Shown one piece after another: positions 53,319 through 62,000 of a stretch of 64,000 nucleotides of DNA. Where the stretch lies: NCBI RefSeq assembly GCF_052156535.1, contig NZ_JBQKUP010000038.1, forward strand, positions 1-64,000, read 5' to 3'. The translations under genes and the position numbers were made by a program. Within the stretch, counting starts at the first letter, position 1, and each line of letters begins with the position of its first letter. The notes below the pieces were generated by a model. It searched no databases. It was not told where the DNA came from and saw nothing but the letters and a program-made list of their open reading frames with translations. The stretch is from Nitrospira_E sp052156535 (lineage in GTDB: Bacteria > Nitrospirota > Nitrospiria > Nitrospirales > UBA8639).

Positions 53319-55297
53319 GCGATCTCCCATCCCCGACTCATTCCATCCTGTTAGTGGAGGATAATCCTGCCGACGCAGAATTAGTGCGCGAGCGGCTGAA
53401 GGATGCCTCCGGCATGTCCCCCTTTCATATCACCCGCGTATCGACGCTGAAAGAGGCTCTGACCATCCTTCACACCACGCCGTTTGACGTCATCCTTCTT
53501 GATCTAAATCTGCCGGAAACCAATGGGCTTGAAACCTTGAAACGAATCCGGTCGGCAAACTCGGCCATTCCCCTTGTGGTGTTAACCGGCACCGAAGATG
53601 AACCCCTGGCCCTTGAAGCCATCAAATTGGGGGCACAGGATTATATTCCGAAATCTTTGATGAATGCCGTGTTACTTTCCCGAATTTTGCACTATGCCAT
53701 GGAACGGGAAAAGAATGAGCGGATTCGACGGGATGATGAAAGAAAGTACCGGCTATTTGTTGATGGCGCTACCGGTCTGGCTTTTATCATGCTTGATTTG
53801 GAGGGGAATATTACGCATTGGAATTCCGGAGCTGAGCGGCTCTTGGGCTATCCCGAAGACGCGGCATTGCATAAACATTTTTCTTTACTCTTTACCCCGG
53901 AAGATCAGCGCAATGGTCGCCCGGCAACCGAATTGCGGAGGGCGGAGGCCCTAGAAAAAGGAGACGATGACAATTGGCTGGTACGGGCCGATGGGTCACG
54001 GTTTTGGGCCAGCGGCGCGGTGACGGCCATACGCGACCCCAACGACAAGCTGATCGGGTTTGCTAAGGTGGTCCGGGACAAAAGCGCTCAAAAAGATACC
54101 AGTGACAAATTAGCCGAATTAAATCGCACATTGGAAGAGCGCGTGATGCAACGTACTCAGGAACTCACCCGCAACCAGGAACGGCTACGCGCCATGGCTT
54201 CCGATCTCACGGTAACCGAACAACGGGAACGACGCCGGTTGGCGACGGACCTTCATGATTATCTGGCACAGCTCCTTGTCGTCTGTCGACTAAAATTAAG
54301 TCAAGGTCAATCGATTTCCGACAAGGAAACCCTCGTCAAGGTGATTCAGGAAGCGGATGCCCTCCTGGATCAATCCCTGACGTATACACGGACACTGGTC
54401 AGCCAACTCAGTCCGACCTGTCTCTATGAATTCGGACTCCATGCCGCTCTGGTCTGGTTGGGAACTGAAATGGGAAAACAGGGATTAACGGTCACCTTGA
54501 AAAGTACAGATGAGACACCAAACCTGCCGGAAGATCAGGCTGTTCTCGTGTTTCAATCCGTTCGGGAACTGTTATATAACGTGCTTAAACATTCCGGCGT
54601 GCATGAGGTGTTGGTGAATCTGTCTTTTCAACAGGACAGCCATCTGCTGATCGAAGTGAAGGATTCCGGCTGCGGGTTTCATGAAAGTCCTGAAGAGAGA
54701 AATGAACAATCCCCGACCAATTTTGGACTCTTTAGTATTCGAGAGCGATTGGAAGCCCTCGGCGGAGAAATGATTCTCCATTCAGCCCCGCAGGAGGGAA
54801 CTCAAGTCCTTTTGCGTATTCCCATTGAACACAGCCAGGAGGATCCCCAGCCACGCACTGTCAAACCGACTCAGGTGCATGCCCTCAAGAAGGCTCATGT
54901 TTCCCGTCCTCCTTCAGAAAAAATTCGCATTCTTCTCGCAGATGATCATAAGATGGTCCGTGAGGGGTTTTGCCATATTCTGAACGCTCAAGGAGATTTT
55001 GAAGTCGTCGGAGAGGCAGAAGACGGGAAACAGGCACTGGCCCTCTGTGAATCACTCCGCCCCGATGTCGTCGTGATGGATCTTCACATGCCCAAGATGG
55101 ACGGTCTGGAAGCCATCAAAAATATCAAACAATTCTTTCCCGACACGGTGATGATCGGATTATCCGTGTACGACACGCCGGACGTGGCCCGATGGTTCCG
55201 GGAGGCAGGAGCGGCGGCATTTGTCACGAAGGGAGGACCGGCTGAAAACTTAGTCACCATCGTTAGGAAATTTCGGCGTCAACAAAAACCCGCCTAG
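53315..55297 (+). CDS. Hybrid histidine kinase REC-PAS-HisKA_3-HATPase-REC
   Basis: The protein has 660 residues. The N-terminal receiver has acceptor Asp63 (ILLDLNLPETNG). A PAS domain (about 145-260), a short coiled-coil, and HisKA_3 with His314 (EQRERRRLATDLHDYLAQ) follow. Then come the HATPase (ELLYNVLKHSG, DSGCGFHES) and a C-terminal NarL-like receiver (about 540-655, ILLADDHKMVREGFCHILNA, VVVMDLHMPKMDG) without HTH. The HTH output must therefore be elsewhere, for example 43777 or 44538. The kinase core closely resembles those at 40794 and 59046. Translation is coupled to the Rcp1-like regulator. Confidence 0.9.
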   Translation: MSDLPSPTHSILLVEDNPADAELVRERLKDASGMSPFHITRVSTLKEALTILHTTPFDVILLDLNLPETNGLETLKRIRSANSAIPLVVLTGTEDEPLALEAIKLGAQDYIPKSLMNAVLLSRILHYAMEREKNERIRRDDERKYRLFVDGATGLAFIMLDLEGNITHWNSGAERLLGYPEDAALHKHFSLLFTPEDQRNGRPATELRRAEALEKGDDDNWLVRADGSRFWASGAVTAIRDPNDKLIGFAKVVRDKSAQKDTSDKLAELNRTLEERVMQRTQELTRNQERLRAMASDLTVTEQRERRRLATDLHDYLAQLLVVCRLKLSQGQSISDKETLVKVIQEADALLDQSLTYTRTLVSQLSPTCLYEFGLHAALVWLGTEMGKQGLTVTLKSTDETPNLPEDQAVLVFQSVRELLYNVLKHSGVHEVLVNLSFQQDSHLLIEVKDSGCGFHESPEERNEQSPTNFGLFSIRERLEALGGEMILHSAPQEGTQVLLRIPIEHSQEDPQPRTVKPTQVHALKKAHVSRPPSEKIRILLADDHKMVREGFCHILNAQGDFEVVGEAEDGKQALALCESLRPDVVVMDLHMPKMDGLEAIKNIKQFFPDTVMIGLSVYDTPDVARWFREAGAAAFVTKGGPAENLVTIVRKFRRQQKPA

Positions 55298-55306
55298 CCC
55301 TCTTTC

Positions 55307-56029
55307 TTATTTCTCGTTGGAATTCTGCGCCATCAATCCGGATGTGTTTCCGGTGCCCGACAGTGTCGCTCCGGTTAACATCTGATAGGCCTGCAATACC
55401 GTATTGACGGGAGAAACCTGCATCAGAAAAGGCGTCTGCCAATCATCGTCTTCAGGAAACTGATCTTCAGGAATAATGACTCTTGGAATATGTTCCTCAA
55501 AGGCGGCCTGAATTTTCAGTGGGATTCCCCCCACCGCCCCGATATGACCGTCATGGGTCACTTTCCCGGTCATCACGTGGTTCAGGATAATGGCGTTATC
55601 GTTAGCCATCGCCAGGGCCACAACACTCACCATCGCGGTCAAACTATCCCCGTAAATCGTCACACCAGGATTTGGAAATTTCAAAAAAACATTCCAGGTT
55701 TTTGGATCAAGCCCTGCCATGCGAGCCGCCGAGACGATTCCGGATTGAATGGCCACTTGAGTTAACGGTGAAAATTTTCCCGGTCCGCTCGAAAAGGCCA
55801 CGTTCAACGCTTCCTGACCTTCCTGTTTCCGAAATGAAATGTCCAGTTCAGCCACAATTCCGATCGGTTCACCATCCAGGTCAAGAGTGGTTCCCAGAAA
55901 GGTCACGGATTGCTTCTGCCAATACCTCTGTTCGGCCACAGGCGGTTTTGCGAAGGAGAAGGCCCATCCGCCAGGGATCGCCCATGCCAGAATGCTGCCG
56001 ATGATCATTGCCCTTCTCAAATGATGCAT
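55307..56029 (-). CDS. Exported Lon-type (S16) protease-domain protein
   Basis: The protein has 240 residues, with CGGAGAATTAGTCT before the ATG. A signal peptide (RAMIIGSILAWAIPGGWAFS) is followed directly by a Lon proteolytic domain with Ser129 (YGDSLTAMVSVVALAM) and Lys172 (GAVGGIPLKIQAAFEEHI). The Ser-Lys spacing of 43 equals that of E. coli Lon (Ser679/Lys722). There is no AAA+ domain, so unfolding is not ATP-driven, and the domain is exported. It is co-transcribed with an exported small protein whose stop lies 3 bases before this start. Confidence 0.8.
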   Translation of the reverse strand: MHHLRRAMIIGSILAWAIPGGWAFSFAKPPVAEQRYWQKQSVTFLGTTLDLDGEPIGIVAELDISFRKQEGQEALNVAFSSGPGKFSPLTQVAIQSGIVSAARMAGLDPKTWNVFLKFPNPGVTIYGDSLTAMVSVVALAMANDNAIILNHVMTGKVTHDGHIGAVGGIPLKIQAAFEEHIPRVIIPEDQFPEDDDWQTPFLMQVSPVNTVLQAYQMLTGATLSGTGNTSGLMAQNSNEK

Positions 56030-56032
56030 AGA

Positions 56033-56413
56033 CTAATTCTCCGAAACCGGCAAATACGGGATGATAAAATCTTCATCTCCTTCGACCCGCTGATCGACAA
56101 ATTGATCGAAGACGCCATCTCGATCGTCATCCAGCCAGTAGAACAAGGGCCATCGAACCGTTTCAACGACCGTATTCCAAAATTTGTTATTTTCATAAAA
56201 AATAATTTGTCGGGCCGTTTTATAATCGACGACTCCATCTCCCCGTAAGGAGTATTCCCGGATATACAATCCCGTAATGATATTCACATCTTCATTGATG
56301 AGATTGGCCTCACCGGGTTCCTTCGGAATGTCCGCGGCGATGCCATTTCCCGCCATCATGAGACTCAGGAGAATGCTACACATCCAGTAAAAGCTACATT
56401 GTTTGCCGTTCAT
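56033..56413 (-). CDS. Exported protein of unknown function paired with the Lon-type protein
   Basis: The protein has 126 residues. A signal peptide (FYWMCSILLSLMMAGNGIA) is followed by a small domain containing LRGDGVVDYKTARQ and YWLDDDRDGVFDQF, two acidic loops resembling EF-hand-like Ca-binding stretches. Function unknown. It ends 3 bases before the Lon-type gene, so the two form a unit; it might be its substrate, inhibitor or partner (inference). Confidence 0.55.
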   Translation of the reverse strand: MNGKQCSFYWMCSILLSLMMAGNGIAADIPKEPGEANLINEDVNIITGLYIREYSLRGDGVVDYKTARQIIFYENNKFWNTVVETVRWPLFYWLDDDRDGVFDQFVDQRVEGDEDFIIPYLPVSEN

Positions 56414-56476
56414 GATAGTTGCCCTTTATTGTGACCGTTTGTGGTCGAACCCACCAAAATAAAAACCCATGTTTTT

Positions 56477-56782
56477 TTACCCGGTCATCACCAATCCATT
56501 TTCACGATGCCGCGGCTGAGAGAAGGAATTTACGGACGGAGTCTCACCTGCATGTGTTCGCAAGCGGTTCAGCAAAATAAACGGGTCGATGACGTCACCA
56601 CATTGAATACAGTGCTTGGCCTGAAACTTAAAATCCTCATAATCGGAGAAAATATCCATATACGTCTCTTCGACCATCGTTCCTCCGCACCGTGAACAAT
56701 GTGATTGTTGCATTTGGTGAATCAATTGAGGGAACACCTCGGGGTGCTCGGTTCTCATCGCGGTCAGGGTAAATGTTTGCAT
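56477..56782 (-). CDS. Small zinc-ribbon protein, copy 2
   Basis: The protein has 101 residues from ATG 56782, behind AAGGAGGCGTT, the same length as copy 1 at 31349. The two Cys pairs are HCSRCGG and KHCIQCGDVIDP. It is similar to copy 1 around the zinc ligands and in the VIDPxIL segment; the ends differ. A binding role for nucleic acid or protein is possible but unproven. Confidence 0.7.
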   Translation of the reverse strand: MQTFTLTAMRTEHPEVFPQLIHQMQQSHCSRCGGTMVEETYMDIFSDYEDFKFQAKHCIQCGDVIDPFILLNRLRTHAGETPSVNSFSQPRHRENGLVMTG

Positions 56783-57008
56783 AACGCCTCCTTCTTTTGA
56801 ATTAAAATAATTTATATTCATGATCTGACTGTAGTTTCCCACCCCGAAAGCGACTACTACCCAAAACCCTAGGTCTAGACCTGAAGATCCCTTGAAACAT
56901 GTCGAGTGGAATAAGAGGGTAATGAATGGACGAAAGAGGGAATCACGCCAACGGGAATGATTTCATGCCCATGAAGAGGAAGACCGAACCAGGCTGCGCA
57001 TCGTGTAG

Positions 57009-57247
57009 GGGGCTGTTGAAAAAAGCCGCCAGCGGCGTTCTCGCCATTTTTCCGTGCTCACGTACTGGAAGTACGCTCTGCGCGCAAAAATGACTGCGGC
57101 CTTTCCTTCGAGAAGCCTCAGGACAGGACTGGACGAACCCTTCGGGAAGACTCAGGGCATGCTTTTTTGAACCGCCCCGAGGCCTCTAATAGGCAACGTG
57201 CCAGTGGGTCAATAGGCCCTTGGAAATTATTATTATTCAACACTCCC
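57009..57247 (+). mobile_element. MITE-like element, copy D (239 bp)
   Basis: The ends GGGGCTGTTGAA and TTCAACACTCCC are flanked by a perfect 5-bp target duplication, TGTAG (57004-57008 and 57248-57252). It has two internal CTTCG modules, like copy C. Core palindromic region CACGTACTGGAAGTACGC differs slightly from the other copies. Confidence 0.85.
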
Positions 57248-57506
57248 TGTAGGGCATCGACAATAGCGAAGATCCCCGTACCGGCATGAAACCAATCCGC
57301 CAGAACGTGGTTGGAACGTTATGCGCTCACGCTGAAAACACACCAAACCGAACCGGCCAGCCTATTTGAACATCCTGCTTCGGTCATGGAAGATGGTAAA
57401 TTTTTTTTTGATTCAGACCGCTCTGAAAAGTATGGTGCGGTGTTCAACAGTCGGTTCGGGGCATCCTTCTCAACAATCAGGAGAAACCCGTCGGATTGGG
57501 CATCCT

Positions 57507-58538
57507 TCATTCAGACGTGTTGGCTGGCATGGAAGGTTCAACCGGAAGCGAAGATTTCTGACTTAACAGATCCCGAAATTGTTGTAATTGAGGCAGTAGG
57601 GGTTCCAGCTCTTTTTGATACAAGCTCAGGCTGTGCCGGCGACCGCTGTATTCAGCTCTGGCAATACATTTCTGCAGGAGGGCTACACGCTCCTCCATGA
57701 GGCGAAAGGCCGTCCACAAAGCCCGGTCCAGGCTATTCGATTTTCCTGCCAACAAAGACTGCTCGGTAAATCCATGCCCGACGTGACATTGATACCGGGT
57801 TAAGGAACCCTGGGCCTGTTCCCAAAGGGTCCCTCCGCATTCGGGGCAACTGAGCCCGGCCACTTCCCCCTTGACTTGCCGGGGGGGAAGATGACTCATA
57901 TACGCATTGACGGTGACGTTTTCCTCAATCAGATCTTCAGGAGGAGGAAATTCCGGACCGACCGTGGTCTTGACCTGTTGAATCAGTTGGCGGGCCAGAT
58001 CTTCCACCGGCAAACAATAATCGACCCGCATATGAGCCAGCACATTATTCGGCAGATCCGGAAACAGAGCCTCTGCGGGATCCTGAACCATAATCATCCC
58101 CCCGCACCGCTGGATGGCCAGGAGGCCGACCACGCCATCATCCAGATATCCTGATAAAATAATCCCCACAACCCGCACGCCATAGGACACCGCCGCTGAA
58201 CGAAATAACGTGTCAATAGACGGCCGCCAAAGATTTTCTCGCGGTCCCTTGGAAAGGACCATCACATCCTTATCAATCAGCAGATGAAAATCCGGAGGAG
58301 CCACATACATTCTCCCATAGGAAATGAATTCTCCATTTTTGGCAAATGTAGCAGGCACAGGCCCGGCATCCGATAAAATGGCATCAACCGTGGAAGTCGA
58401 ATACGACCCGAGATGGAGAACGACCAATATCGAAGCTTGCAAATCCTGGGGAAGGTAGGACACCAGCTTTTTGAGCGCGGTAATTCCTCCTGCCGACGCT
58501 CCAATGACAATCATGTCGGGATGTGAGGATTGGCTCAT
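57507..58538 (-). CDS. CheB-type protein-glutamate methylesterase with zinc-ribbon tail
   Basis: About 343 residues from ATG 58538; the frame continues upstream without support. The methylesterase domain has IGASAGGITALKKL (Ser), VVLHLGSYST (His) and ILSGYLDDGVVGLL (Asp), so the triad positions are occupied, though the Asp block differs from the usual SGxGxDG. The tail has CPECGGTLWE and YQCHVGHGFTE, a zinc-ribbon, then a helix. There is no receiver domain, so regulation differs from classical CheB. No chemotaxis receptor or kinase is nearby; a signalling role together with the fusion protein at 59046 is likely. Confidence 0.85.
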   Translation of the reverse strand: MSQSSHPDMIVIGASAGGITALKKLVSYLPQDLQASILVVLHLGSYSTSTVDAILSDAGPVPATFAKNGEFISYGRMYVAPPDFHLLIDKDVMVLSKGPRENLWRPSIDTLFRSAAVSYGVRVVGIILSGYLDDGVVGLLAIQRCGGMIMVQDPAEALFPDLPNNVLAHMRVDYCLPVEDLARQLIQQVKTTVGPEFPPPEDLIEENVTVNAYMSHLPPRQVKGEVAGLSCPECGGTLWEQAQGSLTRYQCHVGHGFTEQSLLAGKSNSLDRALWTAFRLMEERVALLQKCIARAEYSGRRHSLSLYQKELEPLLPQLQQFRDLLSQKSSLPVEPSMPANTSE

Positions 58539-58750
58539 GGGGATACTCTGTAGAGACTCGCCGGCTCGCCACGACACTAGTGAATACCGGTTGGTCACAG
58601 TGAAACAGAAGGTGAATGTCAAACAACATGGACAAAATGCGGAAAGACTCAAATGAAAAATATAGTTCTTCTGCCCTGGTCCAAGTGAAGGGATGGCTGT
58701 TCCATAGCCAGCCACAAAGAAATGTATCCTGAGAGACGGGAAAGCTCTGT

Positions 58751-58922
58751 GCCCGGCTCGACCGGGTCACGGCTTGGCGAGATGCTTCGCCTGCCGCTCA
58801 GCCGGACACCGGTATTGTGGAACAATCATTAACCTCGGCCTGGTCATCCTGAGTCTGACGAAGGATCTGAGCCCGGCCCAACCGGGTCACGGCTTGGCGA
58901 GATGCTTCGCCTGCCGCTCAGC
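58751..58922. repeat. Two direct repeat copies 120 bp apart
   Basis: A 52-bp unit at 58751-58802 recurs at 58871-58922 with two differences, giving an exact 120-bp period. The shared part includes ACCGGGTCACGGCTTGGCG and GAGATGCTTCGCCTGCCGC. Between them is CATCCTGAGTCTGACGAAGG, another dispersed-repeat word. No gene is seen in the surrounding 58539-59045 gap. Confidence 0.75.
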
Positions 58923-59045
58923 ATGACAACCGTAAAACCGGGAGGTCGAAAAGGATCTTCACGCGTGCGGTAGGTATTGCGAGCTTCTTTCGCTTTACTT
59001 CTTTGCTTGGGGGCGTAATCCGTTATGTGAAGGGTTCAAGAGACA

Positions 59046-62000
59046 TCATCGATTTTTTTGACTGGATCGAATGACTTCGGCGAAGGAACCAAAGGAATCC
59101 CCCTTGGAGACATATTCATCTCCTCCAGCCTCTGCAAAGTTCTTCGTCACGATCTGATCCCCGTGCATGGACAACCCGATAACATAGATAGACGGATAGC
59201 CGGCTTTGATGAGACGGGTGGCTTCTATTCCGTTCATCACCGGCATATTGATATCCATCACCACCACATCAGGATGGAGAGCCTGAACAAGCTCAACCGC
59301 CTGTTCGCCGTTTTCGGCTTCTCCGACCACCTGGATATCGTGGCAGGCATTTAACATGGTGCCCAATCCTTCACGGAATATGGGGTGGTCATCCGCAAGC
59401 ACGACCCGAATGCTTTCCTCCCTTTTCCCGGAATTCGGAACCTCCACAGCCTTGGCAGGAGAGGAGGGCTGAATGGCCTCCGACTCAGCGTTTGGAAGGG
59501 AAAAGGGCATCTTGATCAGCACCCGAGTGCCCTCGCCGACGGTCGAAAGCACCTCACATTCACCTCCAAGACTTTCCACGCGTTCTTGCACATTTAACAG
59601 TCCGAATTTTTCATTGTGGGAATGAGTTTCACGGGTTGAGGACAGATCAAAACCACATCCGCGATCCGCCACTTCTATGCCAAACAACTCCGGTGAGATT
59701 TGATTGAACAGAATCGAGGCTTCCTGGGTTTGGGCATGCTTCTTCACATTCAGCAATAATTCCCTGATGACATGATACAGAATAATTGAATCGGATTCCG
59801 AAAGATTCAACAGATGATCTTCAACATGAGAGGTCACGGTGACGTGCAAATCATACCGGCCCATTTTTTCGGCCAACCATCGGACGGCTGCCATGAACCC
59901 AAATTCATACAAGATGGGTGGACTGATTTGAGGAATGAGATCCCGCGTGTATTGCAACGCCTCATCCAGAGATTCTTCCATTTCCCGCACAAGAGGTGCC
60001 TGCCGATTCGAAAGATCGGCTTGTTGCAACTGACTGATTTTTATCTTCCCGACAACCAGCAACTGTCCCAGATAATCATGTAATTCGGTGGCAATGCGAC
60101 GCCGTTCCCGTTCTTCAGTGAGAATCAGGTCTAAGGACAGTTGACGCAGCCGGTGTTGATGCTGAACGAGTTCCTGTGTCCGTTCAGCCACGCGGCCTTC
60201 CAGCGATTCCGTCATGGACTGCAGTTTGATTTCGATATTTTTCCGGTGAATGGCCGAGGCCAGAATATTGGCCATGGTTTGTAGGAACTCCACCTCCTTC
60301 TCCTCAAACTCCCGACTCGACGACGTATGCACACCGAGCACGCCATGCGGATTGCCGTCCTGATCCCGGATGATGCAACTCATGCCACTGGTCACCTGAT
60401 GATCAATCAACAGGGAGGGACCGGAAAACCGGCTTTCCCGGGATAGATCCTGGACGATAACCGGCTTTTGGCTGATCAGGGTATAGCCCGCCTGTGAATT
60501 GAGTTCGGTGCCCACCACGGCATGGCCGACCAATCCTTCTTTCCACCCGACTCCGGCGCGAAGAAGGAGAGACTGTTTTCCCGGCAAAAATTCAAGCACT
60601 TTGGCCATTTCGATCGGTAAGGTCTGACTCAGAAGCTTCACACATGCGTCCATGACCCTCTGCACATCTCTTTCCTGAAGCGCCAACTGTGCGAAGTCGG
60701 CCATCACCTTCTGTTGTTGAGAGAAACGAAGCACTTGATCTTCCACATTGCGAAGCTGCGTGATGTCCACAAAGGTCAGCACGATTCCCTCGACCTCATT
60801 GTTGTTGCTTTGGTAGGGAGTCATTCGTGAGAAAAATGTCCGGGTGTCATGAGAAAACCGTCGCGTCCGTTCCTTAGGCTGTGAGCTGCGCAGGACCTCC
60901 CGAACATCCCCCATTAACGTTTTATCCTCAGAAAATGAGGACAATTGCGTGATGGGCCGGCCGAGATCGGCATCCAAAAACTGAAACATTTTTTGCGCAG
61001 CGGGGGTGTATTTCTGAATACCCAAATCGGCATTCAGAAATAACGTGGCAATATCCGTCGTCCGAAAGAGGTTTTCCATATCGCTATTGGCGTGATCCAG
61101 TTCCTCTACTTTCCCTGAGAGTTGAGCATTGACCGTTTCCAATTCTTCATTGATCGACTGCAATTCCTCCGTGGATGTTTGCAGTTCTTCATTGGCGGAT
61201 TGCAGTTCCTCATTGACCGACATCAATTCCTGATTGGAAGATTTCAAATCCTGGTTGGAGGTCTCCAGTTCTTCCAGAGCCGTTTGCAAATGCTCCTTGG
61301 TGGTGTGAATTTCCTGCTCCAGTTCCTTGATCGTCCGGTGCTCGTTTTTCGAGTATTTCTTCGGGGCTTGAGAAGATTTCCAGATGAGTCCTTTCTCTCG
61401 GAAGACCACCATCAGCAGATCGGATGATTGCTTGGCATGAAACAGCGGACGAACAATGATATCCACAATTTGCCTATCATCATTCAGAGCCAGTTGAATA
61501 TTGGGGATGACCACTTCCTTGCCGGTTTTCACGGCCTTGAAAATTCCGGTTCGCAAGGGCATACGCAAATCCGGCGTGACCATATTGATCAAATTCACAT
61601 CGACCGAACCGGAGGGAAGCTGCAGATAGGTTCCCGTCCGGCCGGAGACATATTGCACATGGCACTCTTTATCGATCAACACTGCGGGAGGACCGTACTC
61701 CTCTCTCACCAGTTGATCGAAGGTCTGGGTGAAGGGGTCCTGAATCTGGGGAAACAGAGCAGGTTTCGGAGTGGGCAGGCGGCCACGCGGTCCCCGTATC
61801 GGAAAGTTGGGAAAGGTGCGGTACATGAGCTCTTTTGGTTGAAACACCCGAAAGCGTTTATTCAAGGGATGAAAGAATCGGGATTGGTCTTCCGCCTGTT
61901 CCGACGCACCGAGAAACAGATAACCCTCAGGGTTCAGGGAATAATGAAACACGGCAAACATCTGATTCTGAAGATCGGGTTCCATGTAGATCAACAGGTT

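Noticed and set aside
57311..57700. 129-codon plus-strand frame near MITE copy D
   Set aside because: It lies largely antisense to the CheB gene, has no ribosome site and shows no recognisable motif.
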